Assembly (NCBI RefSeq): GCF_014359905.1
Contig: NZ_JACIYP010000063.1
Location: 1-32,835, forward strand
Direction: 5' to 3'
Length of the DNA stretch: 32,835 nt
DNA from: Hoeflea sp.
GTDB lineage: Bacteria > Pseudomonadota > Alphaproteobacteria > Rhizobiales > Rhizobiaceae
The notes under the pieces are model-generated. The model had not been told where the DNA came from and searched no databases. It saw nothing but the letters and a program-made list of their open reading frames with translations. The translations under genes were made by a program, and so were the position numbers. Of the stretch, positions 25,591 to 32,835 are shown in pieces. The first letter of the stretch is position 1; every line of letters starts with the position of its first letter.

Positions 25591-26025
25591 TCAGCGGCGC
25601 TCGCCGGTTGCCAGCATGTCCATGCAGGTAACCATGCTTGGCGGCGTGCTCAGCGCGCGGATCTCCTCGGGCGTGAACCAGCCGACCTCCATGGCGTCGT
25701 CCTGCGCCACCGGCTCCCCGCCCGGATCGTCCGCCAGAAACACGGTGAGGAAAAAGTGCGAGCCGCCGCCGGGGTCGTCGGCGCCGAGATCGAATGTCGC
25801 GAATGGTCGCGGATTGGTGGCCCTGAGGCCGGTTTCCTCCTCGAGTTCGCGCAGCGCCGCGTCCTCCAGCGCCTCGTCCGGATCGACCCGGCCGCCGGGA
25901 AACGCATACATGTGCTGGGCCGGCGGGTTGCCGCGCAGCACCAGCAGGAACCTTCCGTCGCGCTCGATCACTACGGAGACGGCGAGTGCCGGGCCGGGGC
26001 GGGTTGCGCTCTTGTGAACTTTCAT
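25591..26025 (-). CDS. Nudix hydrolase
   Basis: 144 residues from ATG 26025. The complete Nudix box GRVDPDEALEDAALRELEEE plus TGL (residues 45-67) fits GX5EX7REUxEExGU, so it should be catalytically active, unlike the Nudix part of the NadQ-like regulator. The flanks AVSVVIERDGRFLLVLRG and GWFTPEEIRAL are typical. The substrate is a nucleoside diphosphate derivative, possibly ADP-ribose or a (d)NTP; the sequence does not decide. It is divergent from the exporter operon. Confidence 0.88.
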   Translation of the reverse strand: MKVHKSATRPGPALAVSVVIERDGRFLLVLRGNPPAQHMYAFPGGRVDPDEALEDAALRELEEETGLRATNPRPFATFDLGADDPGGGSHFFLTVFLADDPGGEPVAQDDAMEVGWFTPEEIRALSTPPSMVTCMDMLATGERR

Positions 26026-26168
26026 TGCCTGGCCTTATCGCTCGCGTGCACAGCGTCTGCAATGTGGCGAGTTTTCCAGTGCAGGCAACCCTGAAAACGG
26101 GCCAGGCTGTTTCGGAGGAAATGAGGCAGGGAAACCGTGTCCCACGGTAGCAGTGGCAGGTTTGCGCA

Positions 26169-26197
26169 TTGCGAAAACATACCAATAAAACTATGTA
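26169..26197 (+). promoter_or_regulatory. Candidate promoter of the DevBCA-type operon
   Basis: TTGCGA (26169-26174), 17-bp spacer, TATGTA (26192-26197), 41 bp before the ATG of the fusion-protein gene. The AT-rich stretch stands out against the GC-rich surroundings. Match by eye only. Confidence 0.4.
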
Positions 26198-26238
26198 TTG
26201 AGCTTGATCCCGCCGGTACATGAGAATCGGACTTCGCG

Positions 26239-27477
26239 ATGACCACTCCACCTGACACCGACCTGCCGCTGCATGTCATCCGCCAAGACTCCGCCAGCCC
26301 GCAAGTGACCCGGCGGCGTTTCCGGTTTCACAAGCGCTACCTCCTGGTGTTTCTGATTCCGGTGTTCATGTTCTCGGGCGGGGTGATCGGCATGTATTAT
26401 CAGCCCACCGCCTTGCAGAAATTCTACGCGCTGACCGGGCTGCAGCCCGGCGGCGGTGCGACGAAGCCGATTGCCTTGCCGCCCAATATGGAAATGCCGA
26501 AAGAGATGGCGGCAACCATGCAGGTCAGCGATGTCGTCGGATTGGCCCGGCTGATGCCGCGTGGCGATGTGTCGATCGTGGCGCCGCCCTTTGGCGCCGG
26601 CGACGCCCGTATCGCCGAGGTGCTGGTCAGCATCGGTGACCGCGTTGAAAAAGGCGCGGTGGTGGCGCGGCTCGACAATCGGGGCCAGCTTGAAGGCGCG
26701 GTGCTTCAGGCTGAGGCAAATGTCGCCGTGCGCGAAGCGGCGCTGGTGCAGACCACCGAGTCTGTCAAGAACTCGCAAGCCGAAGCTCTCGCCGCCCTGG
26801 AACAGGCCCGCAGTTCAAGCACGGAGGCGGCCGCCGAATATGAACGCTCCAAGGCCTTGTTCGACCGCGGCGTGATCACCCAGGCTTCGCTCGATTCGCT
26901 CGCTGCAGCCGAACGCCAGGCTGGTCTTGCGGTGCAGAAAGCCGAGGCGACGCTGTCGCGCTTTGCAAGTCAGGAGGCCGAGTTGCAGCCCGATGTGATC
27001 GTCGCGGCGCGCAATCTCGACGCCGCCAAGGCGGACCTCGCCCGCGCCGAGCAGGATCTGATCCGCTCCGCCGTTCTGTCGCCGATCAGCGGCGTGGTGC
27101 TCGATTCGATGGCCAATCCGGGCGAACGCCCGCCGAGCGACGGAATCATGCAGATCGGCGACACCGATCAGATGATGGCCGAGGTGGAGGTCTATCAGGA
27201 CCGGATCGCAAATGTCGCCGTGGGGCAACCGGTGGAACTGGCGGCCGTCGCCATCGGCCAGACGCTGCAGGGCCGGGTCAAATCCATCGGCCTGACCGTT
27301 GGACGCCAGGGCCTGCTGTCGGACGATACCGCGGCCAATACCGATGCACGGGTGATCAAGGTGATGGTCGAACTGGACGCGGCTTCCTCCAGGGTGGCGG
27401 CGCGCTACACCAATCTGGAAGTTATCGCCCGCATCGACACCCGCACCCTGGCGCCCGCTGCCAAGAGCAATCCATGA
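26239..27477 (+). CDS. DevB-type membrane fusion protein of ABC exporter
   Basis: 412 residues. A single membrane anchor lies at about 33-52 (YLLVFLIPVFMFSGGVIGMY). Then follow a biotinyl-lipoyl-like half (IAEVLVSIGDRVEKGAVVARL), a long alanine-rich coiled-coil hairpin (about 150-280), the second lipoyl half (LSPISGVVLDSMANPGERPP) and a beta-barrel domain (MMAEVEVYQDRIANVAVGQP). This is the HlyD/DevB family that bridges an inner-membrane ABC exporter to an outer-membrane TolC channel. Its stop overlaps the permease start by 4 bases. No TolC gene is in the window, so a channel encoded elsewhere is assumed. Confidence 0.88.
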   Translation: MTTPPDTDLPLHVIRQDSASPQVTRRRFRFHKRYLLVFLIPVFMFSGGVIGMYYQPTALQKFYALTGLQPGGGATKPIALPPNMEMPKEMAATMQVSDVVGLARLMPRGDVSIVAPPFGAGDARIAEVLVSIGDRVEKGAVVARLDNRGQLEGAVLQAEANVAVREAALVQTTESVKNSQAEALAALEQARSSSTEAAAEYERSKALFDRGVITQASLDSLAAAERQAGLAVQKAEATLSRFASQEAELQPDVIVAARNLDAAKADLARAEQDLIRSAVLSPISGVVLDSMANPGERPPSDGIMQIGDTDQMMAEVEVYQDRIANVAVGQPVELAAVAIGQTLQGRVKSIGLTVGRQGLLSDDTAANTDARVIKVMVELDAASSRVAARYTNLEVIARIDTRTLAPAAKSNP

Positions 27478-28646
27478 ACCGCTTGCTGCAATGGCTGTTC
27501 GGGCGCCTGCCGATCGGCTGGCTGCAACTGACCCACAGCCGCACCCGCTTCGCCGCAGCGATCACGGGTGTCGCCTTCGCCAATGTTCTGGTGTTCGTGC
27601 AACTGGGCATCATGAACTCGATGGCGACGGCGACGCTGAAGCCCTACGAGTTCTTCACCGCCGACATCATGATCTCGGCCTCGGACGCCAATTCCATGAC
27701 CGAGGGCGGCAATGTCGCGCGGCAATGGCTGTTTCAGGCCCAGGCCGATCCGGAGGTGACGCTCGGCACCGGCATTTTCGTCGGCAACACCAGCTGGCCG
27801 CGTCCGACCAAGACCCTGGGTCTGACCAGTTTCGGCATCGATCCGACGCTGCCGGATTTCCTGAGCCCGGTGCTCAAACCGAAACTGGCGACGCTGCAGC
27901 TCAATGATTCGGGCATTCTCGACATGGCCACCCGCGGCCTGCCGCGCGAGGAGGCCGCCGCGATCCGCCCGCAGACCCCGGCGAGTTTCGAAGTCACCGG
28001 CAAGACCTTGACGCTCTATGACACGTTCCAGGGCGGCGGCGGGTTTGGCGGCGACGGCTATCTGATCATGTCGGACCAGACCTTCCTGTCGCTGTTTCCG
28101 GCGCGCCGGTCGGCTGCGCCCGATCACATTCTGCTCAAGGTGGCGCCGGGAGCGGATCCGGATGTGGTGTCTGCCCGGTTGCGAGAGCTGGTTTCGGACA
28201 AGTCCTTGCGGATACGCTCCTACACCCAGGCCAAGGCCGAGGATCTGAAATACCAGCAAACCAAGAGGCCGACGGGGATCATTTTCGGCTTCGGAGTTAT
28301 CATCGGCGTGCTGGTCGGCATTGTCATTGTCTATCAGGTGCTCTCGACCGACGTGGCCGATCATCTGTCCGAATACGCGACCTTCAAGGCAATGGGCTAT
28401 CCGCAGACATTCTTCCTCGGCATTGTCTTTGAGGAAGCGTTGATCCTGGCCGTGTTCGGCTTCATTCCCGGCGTGATTGTGGGCACAGGACTGCTGGCCG
28501 GCATGAAGAAGGCCACGAATCTGCCTTTGGCGATGACGTGGGACATGGCCGTCATCGTGCTGATCGGAACGCTGGTCGCCTGCTCGCTGTCTGGCGCCAT
28601 CGCCACCCGCAGGCTGGCGGCGGCTGACCCGGCAGACCTGTTTTGA
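27474..28646 (+). CDS. DevC-type ABC exporter permease
   Basis: 390 residues. One N-terminal membrane segment (about 22-45), a large periplasmic domain, and three C-terminal segments (GIIFGFGVIIGVLVGIVIVY, then ILAVFGFIPGVIVGTGLLAG and VIVLIGTLVACSLSGAIATR). The start NRLLQWLFGRLPIGWLQLTH and the motif HLSEYATFKAMGYPQTFFLG are typical of DevC, which differs from LolCE in these places. In cyanobacteria DevBCA exports heterocyst glycolipids; related systems in proteobacteria have unknown or lipid-like substrates. Overlaps devB-like gene by 4 bp and is followed by the ATPase after 10 bp. Confidence 0.88.
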   Translation: MNRLLQWLFGRLPIGWLQLTHSRTRFAAAITGVAFANVLVFVQLGIMNSMATATLKPYEFFTADIMISASDANSMTEGGNVARQWLFQAQADPEVTLGTGIFVGNTSWPRPTKTLGLTSFGIDPTLPDFLSPVLKPKLATLQLNDSGILDMATRGLPREEAAAIRPQTPASFEVTGKTLTLYDTFQGGGGFGGDGYLIMSDQTFLSLFPARRSAAPDHILLKVAPGADPDVVSARLRELVSDKSLRIRSYTQAKAEDLKYQQTKRPTGIIFGFGVIIGVLVGIVIVYQVLSTDVADHLSEYATFKAMGYPQTFFLGIVFEEALILAVFGFIPGVIVGTGLLAGMKKATNLPLAMTWDMAVIVLIGTLVACSLSGAIATRRLAAADPADLF

Positions 28647-28656
28647 GGGGCGGGCG

Positions 28657-29361
28657 ATGAGCGAAGAATTTCCGATCATTGTCGCCGGGCTGAACCATTG
28701 GTTCGGCACGGGCGAAGCCCGCAAGCAGGCGATTTTCGACGTCGATCTGAAGGTCGCGCGGGGAAGCCTGACCGTGCTGATGGGGCCTTCGGGCTCGGGC
28801 AAGACAACGGTGCTGACGCTGATGGGCTGCCTGCGCGACCTGCAGGACGGCTCGATCAAACTGCTCGGCCATGAGTTGATGGGGGCGGGCAATGCGCTCA
28901 ACGAGGCGCTCAGGCGCAGGCTCGGTTTCATCTTTCAGGCGCACAATCTGCACGGCAGCCTGACTGCGATGCAGAATGTGCAGATGGGGCTGCAGGTCCA
29001 TCGCCTCAATGATCCGAAGGCCGAACGAGAGGCTGCGCGCCACGCCCTGTCGCTGCTCGGGCTTGCCGATCGGATGGATTATCTGCCTGCCAACCTGTCC
29101 GGCGGGCAGAAGCAGCGCGTGGCGGTGGCCCGGGCGCTGGTCGGCAATCCCGACATCGTCTTCGCCGACGAGCCGACAGCGGCGCTCGACAAGGAGAGCG
29201 GCTTGAACGTGGTGGCGATGCTCAAGAAACTGGGGCAAAAGCGCGGCACCACAACAGTGATGGTGACCCACGACAACCGCATCCTCGAACTGGCGGACCG
29301 TATCGTCACCCTGGAGGACGGACGGATCGTGTCCGACAGAATGGTCAATTCGCCCGTCTAG
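28657..29361 (+). CDS. DevA-type ABC exporter ATPase
   Basis: 234 residues. Walker A GPSGSGKTT (43-51), Q-loop FIFQAHNLHGSLTAMQNVQM (91-110), signature LSGGQKQRVAVARAL (147-161), Walker B IVFADEPTAALD (167-178) and H-loop MVTHDNRILELADRIV. The Q-loop sequence FQAHNLH and the tight packing with DevB and DevC homologues mark the DevA subfamily of MacB-like ATPases. It is the last gene of the three-gene operon. Confidence 0.9.
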   Translation: MSEEFPIIVAGLNHWFGTGEARKQAIFDVDLKVARGSLTVLMGPSGSGKTTVLTLMGCLRDLQDGSIKLLGHELMGAGNALNEALRRRLGFIFQAHNLHGSLTAMQNVQMGLQVHRLNDPKAEREAARHALSLLGLADRMDYLPANLSGGQKQRVAVARALVGNPDIVFADEPTAALDKESGLNVVAMLKKLGQKRGTTTVMVTHDNRILELADRIVTLEDGRIVSDRMVNSPV

Positions 29362-29452
29362 ACAGCCCGCGATGCCGCGGTCTTCGCGTTCGGAGCTTGC
29401 GCCGGGCCGCTCGCTTCTTGACCCTCCGGGAATCCTCAGCCATGGATTGGCA

Positions 29453-30250
29453 ATGTGTGGCCGTTTTTCGCTGACAGCAACGCCCCAGGAGGTGCAGGAA
29501 CTGTTCGGGCTCGAGGAGATCGAGGATTTCCCGGCGCGCTACAACATTGCGCCGACGCAGCCGATCCTGATCGTGGCCGGCGACCGCCGCCGGGAGACGG
29601 GCGACAACCGCACCGACCGACGGGCGCTGCTCGCGCGCTGGGGCTTCATCCCGGGCTGGGTCAAGGACCCGGCGGAGTTTCCGCTGCTGATCAATGCGCG
29701 CTCAGAGACGGCCGCCGAGAAGGCCTCGTTCCGCGCCGCCATGCGCCACCGCCGCGTGCTGGTGGCGGCCTCGGGCTTTTACGAATGGCACCGCCCGCCA
29801 AAAGGCTCGAAGCAGAAATCCGTTCCCTACTGGATCAGGCCTCGGGCCGGCGGCATCGTCGCCTTCGCAGGGCTGATGGAGACCTATATGAGCGCCGACG
29901 GGGCCGAGATCGACACCGCGGCGATCCTGACGGTGGGAGCCAACCGGGAGGTGGCGCCGATCCATGACCGCATGCCGGTGGTGATCACGCCCGAAAACTT
30001 CTCGCGCTGGCTCGACTGCCTCACCCAGGAGCCGCGAGACGTCGGCGACCTAATGGCCCCCGCGCCGGACGGTTCTTTCGAGGCGATCCGCGTTTCCGAC
30101 CTCGTCAACAAGGTCGCCAATACCGGGCCCGAGGTGCAGGCGCCGGCGACGGACGCCGCGCCCGTGGACGAGCCTGCCGACAAGCCCGCCAAACGCGCTT
30201 CGAAACCCAAGCCGGCGGATGGTCCGCCCGACCAGATGAAACTGTTCTAG
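29453..30250 (+). CDS. yedK: SOS response-associated peptidase / abasic-site shield (YedK/HMCES)
   Basis: 265 residues from ATG 29453. The start is fixed because the catalytic cysteine must be residue 2 (MCGRFSL). Other active-site residues are visible: Asn32 in ARYNIAPTQP, Glu111 in SGFYEWHRP and His171 in PIHDRMPVVI. The protein forms a thiazolidine crosslink with abasic sites in single-stranded DNA and protects them. After residue 225 comes a Pro/Ala/Lys-rich tail that ends in QMKLF, a pattern like the beta-clamp-binding pentapeptide. It shares a 5-bp gap with the LysE-type exporter gene. Confidence 0.92.
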   Translation: MCGRFSLTATPQEVQELFGLEEIEDFPARYNIAPTQPILIVAGDRRRETGDNRTDRRALLARWGFIPGWVKDPAEFPLLINARSETAAEKASFRAAMRHRRVLVAASGFYEWHRPPKGSKQKSVPYWIRPRAGGIVAFAGLMETYMSADGAEIDTAAILTVGANREVAPIHDRMPVVITPENFSRWLDCLTQEPRDVGDLMAPAPDGSFEAIRVSDLVNKVANTGPEVQAPATDAAPVDEPADKPAKRASKPKPADGPPDQMKLF

Positions 30251-30255
30251 CCCCC

Positions 30256-30879
30256 ATGACACCGCTTCTCGCTCCCGCCATCTCCGGGCTTCTGCTCGGC
30301 GGCTCGCTGATCGTCGCCATCGGCGCGCAGAACGCCTTCATTTTGCGGCAAGGCCTGCTGCGCCAGCATGTGTTCATCCTGTGCCTGATCTGCGCGCTGT
30401 CGGATGCGGCATTGATTGCGCTCGGCGTCGCGGGCCTCGGCGCGATCATTTCCGGCTCCAAGGTGTTGATCGCGGCCGTCACGCTGGGCGGCGCCGCCTT
30501 TCTGGCAGTCTATGCGGTGATGGCGCTCCGGCGGGCGCTCTCGCCCTCGGCGCTCACGGCGGCCAAGGCCGGGCCGGGATCGCTCAAGGCGGCGGTGCTG
30601 ACATGCCTCGCCTTCACCTTCCTCAATCCGCATGTCTATCTCGACACCGTGCTCCTGGTGGGCGGCTTGAGCGCGCGCCACGAGGGGACGGCGCGGCTGG
30701 CCTTTGCGCTCGGCGCCATGGCGGCCTCGTTCCTGTGGTTCTTCGGCCTTGGCTACGGCGCCCGCGTGCTCGAGCCGCTGTTCGCGCGGCCCTCGGCCTG
30801 GCGGGTGCTCGACGGGCTGATCGCGGCCGTGATGGCGCTCCTGTCGGCCTCGCTGCTCACCCGGTTTTTCACAAGCTGA
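30256..30879 (+). CDS. LysE/ArgO-family amino acid exporter
   Basis: 207 residues with six hydrophobic segments. Family motifs: VAIGAQNAFILRQGLLRQHV at the start of the first loop, CALSDAALIALGVAGLG, and FTFLNPHVYLDTVLLVGGLS with the NPH motif of the ArgO/LysE branch (PF01810). It should export basic amino acids such as lysine or arginine. The usual LysG/ArgP regulator is not adjacent, so control differs or lies elsewhere. It follows yedK after 5 bp and is likely co-transcribed with it. Confidence 0.88.
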   Translation: MTPLLAPAISGLLLGGSLIVAIGAQNAFILRQGLLRQHVFILCLICALSDAALIALGVAGLGAIISGSKVLIAAVTLGGAAFLAVYAVMALRRALSPSALTAAKAGPGSLKAAVLTCLAFTFLNPHVYLDTVLLVGGLSARHEGTARLAFALGAMAASFLWFFGLGYGARVLEPLFARPSAWRVLDGLIAAVMALLSASLLTRFFTS

Positions 30880-30896
30880 GCGGGCCGCCCGCCATC

Positions 30897-30925
30897 TTGA
30901 CCGGACCGGCGCAATCGGGGATAAG
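30897..30925 (+). promoter_or_regulatory. Candidate promoter upstream of cysS leader
   Basis: TTGACC (30897-30902), 17-bp spacer, GATAAG (30920-30925). The predicted start of transcription, 6-7 bases after the -10, falls on the A of the leader ATG at 30932. The fit to the rhizobial CTTGAC-N17 pattern is good at -35 and moderate at -10. Confidence 0.45.
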
Positions 30926-30931
30926 ACCAGT

Positions 30932-30988
30932 ATGAAAACGGCACACGGCGCGCGCGCCACCTGCATCTGCGGCATCATTATTCGCTAG
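30932..30988 (+). CDS. Possible leader peptide of a cysteine-responsive attenuator
   Basis: 18-residue frame MKTAHGARATCICGIIIR, 84 bp upstream of cysS, too short for normal gene calling. It has two TGC cysteine codons with one codon between them. The stop codon lies inside a 6-bp hairpin (GCTAGC / GCTGGC, 30984-30989 and 30995-31000, one G-U pair). The first bases ATGAAAACGGC can pair with GCCGTTTTCGT at 31004-31014, just before a pyrimidine-rich run. A promoter starting near 30932 would make it leaderless, as is known for rhizobial trpL. No translation evidence; no ideal U-run terminator. Confidence 0.4.
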   Translation: MKTAHGARATCICGIIIR

Positions 30989-31072
30989 CTCACCGCTGGC
31001 TCGGCCGTTTTCGTCTTCTTTCACAAACAGGACAAACGACCCGGGCCCGGGGGCCGGCATCGGGGAGTTGAC

Positions 31073-32575
31073 ATGAGCGAGCTCAAGTTCTGGAACACGC
31101 TGACGCGGGCCAAGGAAGAGTTTGTGCCGATCGATCCGGACAATGTGCGGATGTATGTCTGCGGCCCGACGGTCTATGATTTCGCCCATATCGGCAACGC
31201 ACGCCCGCTGATCGTGTTCGACGTGCTGTTCCGGCTGCTCCGCCACGTCTATGGCGAGAAGCACGTCACCTATGTGCGCAACATCACCGACGTCGACGAC
31301 AAGATCAACGCCCGGGCGCTGAGGGATTTCGGACCGCAGATCGAAAAGGGCGAGATCACGCTCAACGCGGCGATCGCGAAAGTCACCGAGAAGACCGCCG
31401 CGCGCTTCCACAAGGACGCCGCCGCGCTCGGCTGCCTCACACCGACATTCGAGCCACGCGCGACCGCCCATATCGACGGCATGGTGAAAATGATCCAGAC
31501 GCTCATCGACAAGGGCAACGCCTATGTGACGGCCGGCCGCGAGGGCCGCGAGGTGCTGTTCGCGGTTGGGTCGATGCCCGACTACGGCAAGCTGTCGAAC
31601 CGCAAGCTCGAGGACCAGCAGGCCGGCGCCCGCATCGCGGTGGAGGCGCACAAGCGCAACCCGGCGGACTTCGTACTGTGGAAGGAATCGGCCGCCGACG
31701 AGCCCGGCTGGGACGGGCGTTTCACCGAGGATGGCCAGACCCTCACCATCCACGGCCGCCCCGGCTGGCACATCGAATGCTCGGTGATGAGCGAGCATCA
31801 CCTGGGAGAAACCTTCGACATCCACGGCGGCGGGCTCGACCTGATCTTCCCCCACCACGAAAACGAGATCGCCCAGTCCTGCTGCGCCCACGGCATTGAC
31901 CGCATGGCGAACCTCTGGATGCACAACGGCTTTCTGCAGGTCGAGGGCCGCAAGATGTCGAAATCCGAGGGCAATTTCGTGACGATTGCGGAACTGCTTG
32001 AGACGGAGAAGTTTGGAGGGCGGAAGTGGCCGGGCGAGGTGCTGAGGCTGGCGATGCTGATGACGCATTATAGGGAGCCGATCGATTTCACGGAACGAAA
32101 ACTCGAGCAAGCAAGCAACATGCTTTCAGGGTGGAGTCGAATTCTTGATGACGTTGAGCCGGGGGCTAAGCCTCCCCAGGTCGACGAGAAATTTCTTGTT
32201 GCCTTATGCGATGACCTCAACACGCCGAAAGCGATTTCACGTCTCTCGGTTCTCGCTGGATACGTCAAGGGAAGCATAGGCTATGAGAGAGGCGGTGAGG
32301 CTGCCGAAGATAACCTCAGCGCTGAGCAAGCCTTGTCGCTGCTTAGCGGTTCACTGCAACTGATGGGTTTGGAGCCGAGACGAAAGGAAGTCAGCGACGG
32401 CTTCTCTTTGGAAATTGAGGACCAAGTCAACCAACGCCTCGCCCTCATCGCCGCCAAGAACTGGGCCGAGGCCGACCGGATCCGCGATGAGTTGCTGGAG
32501 CAGGGCATCCAGCTGAAGGACGGCAAGGATCCGGAGACCGGGGAACGGGTGACCACCTGGGAGGTCCGGCGGTGA
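31073..32575 (+). CDS. cysS: Cysteinyl-tRNA synthetase
   Basis: 500 residues. Class I motifs: HIGN in FAHIGNARP (39-42) with zinc ligand Cys30 in YVCGPTVYD, further zinc ligands in [14 protein letters not shown], and KMSKS (294-298) in [11 protein letters not shown]. It charges tRNA-Cys in the cytoplasm. The start has GGGGAG 5 bases upstream. From about 32080 to 32430 the coding sequence drops to about 54% GC (hand count 196 of 360 for 32101-32460) with many A/T-ending codons, while flanks are near 67%. The protein stays in frame and family-like, so this looks like a recombined segment. A possible leader peptide and attenuator precede it. Confidence 0.95.
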   Translation: MSELKFWNTLTRAKEEFVPIDPDNVRMYVCGPTVYDFAHIGNARPLIVFDVLFRLLRHVYGEKHVTYVRNITDVDDKINARALRDFGPQIEKGEITLNAAIAKVTEKTAARFHKDAAALGCLTPTFEPRATAHIDGMVKMIQTLIDKGNAYVTAGREGREVLFAVGSMPDYGKLSNRKLEDQQAGARIAVEAHKRNPADFVLWKESAADEPGWDGRFTEDGQTLTIHGRPGWHIECSVMSEHHLGETFDIHGGGLDLIFPHHENEIAQSCCAHGIDRMANLWMHNGFLQVEGRKMSKSEGNFVTIAELLETEKFGGRKWPGEVLRLAMLMTHYREPIDFTERKLEQASNMLSGWSRILDDVEPGAKPPQVDEKFLVALCDDLNTPKAISRLSVLAGYVKGSIGYERGGEAAEDNLSAEQALSLLSGSLQLMGLEPRRKEVSDGFSLEIEDQVNQRLALIAAKNWAEADRIRDELLEQGIQLKDGKDPETGERVTTWEVRR

Positions 32576-32589
32576 GCATGAGGTTGGGC

Positions 32590-32825
32590 AAAGACCCCTC
32601 CCCAACCCCTCCCCACAAGGGGGAGGGGCTTGCCCGCGTCATCCTCCTGCCCGCTCGCCAAATCCGTTGTGCTGATGGCTCAAAGGCATCATCTCGACAG
32701 CGACCTCTGGTGAGAGATCCGAACAGGAAGACGCTTTCGTCCGGGTGCGGTGGCTTGAGGGGGTGCGCGATGGTTGCCGCGTCTAGCCCCTCCCCCTTGT
32801 GGGGAGGGGTTGGGGAGGGGTCTTT
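32590..32825. repeat. 41-bp C-rich inverted repeat pair after cysS
   Basis: Left arm 32590-32630 and right arm 32785-32825 are exact reverse complements over 41 bases. Each contains ACCCCTCCCCAACCCCTCC and a CCACAAGGGGGAGGGG hairpin-like core. They enclose 154 bp without a convincing gene. The arms belong to the ACCCCTCCCC-type dispersed repeats common in Rhizobiales intergenic regions (general knowledge). They could form a long stem or act as transcription ends for cysS. Confidence 0.8.
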
Positions 32826-32835
32826 TGCCTCCACG

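Overview
The window (about 65% GC by eye) is chromosomal DNA of an alphaproteobacterium, most likely Hyphomicrobiales (Rhizobiales) and close to Hoeflea or other Rhizobiaceae/Phyllobacteriaceae-type marine or soil genera. The reasons are the era-recO order, a nadABC operon with a NadQ-type regulator encoded nearby, a TIGR02301-family gene, TTGAC-type promoters and C-rich intergenic repeats. The genus is inference. Nearly all sequence is coding. No tRNA, rRNA, CRISPR array, intact IS element or phage gene was seen.

Layout. Bases 1-1726 (+): end of era, recO and a hotdog thioesterase. 1808-3425: alkaline phosphatase behind a triple Pho-box-like repeat. 3469-6417 (+): a four-gene cassette with a Tat-exported Cys protein, a LolD-type ATPase, an FtsX-like permease and a His-rich PCuAC-like protein, resembling zinc-starvation ABC loci. 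6430-8198 (-): TlpA-like thioredoxin and an MFS transporter. 8383-9033: secreted unknown with a clear terminator. 9141-12787: perfect palindrome followed by nadA-nadB-nadC. 13021-14868: SLC13 transporter with two TrkA-C domains. 14931-15664 (-): VOC protein, a GyrI-like gene remnant and their promoter with a TetR-type palindrome. 15825-17998 (-): BCCT osmolyte transporter and a universal stress protein. 18302-19757 (+): ArsR-type repressor and ArsP-type permease behind an AT-rich palindrome. 19778-25473 (-): NadQ-like regulator, tyrosine phosphatase, HD hydrolase, YgfZ, two unknowns, TIGR02301 protein and homocysteine S-methyltransferase. 25591-26025 (-): Nudix hydrolase. 26239-29361 (+): DevBCA-type exporter. 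29453-30879 (+): YedK/HMCES-type abasic-site protein and a LysE/ArgO exporter. 30897-32575 (+): a possible leaderless Cys-containing leader peptide, then cysS. The right end holds a 41-bp C-rich inverted repeat.

How the genes fit together. NAD supply links two parts of the window: the operator before nadA and the degenerate-Nudix plus winged-helix regulator about 10 kb away. Metal and metalloid handling appears twice, in the ABC cassette with a PCuAC scaffold that has lost its copper ligands and in the arsR-arsP pair whose repressor keeps only a Cys-Cys pair. The most novel-looking signals are the ligand-free PCuAC protein, the possible leaderless attenuator before cysS, the clamp-motif-like end of YedK and a decayed GyrI-like gene that retains an almost ideal promoter. 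All assignments come from reading motifs; no database search was run.
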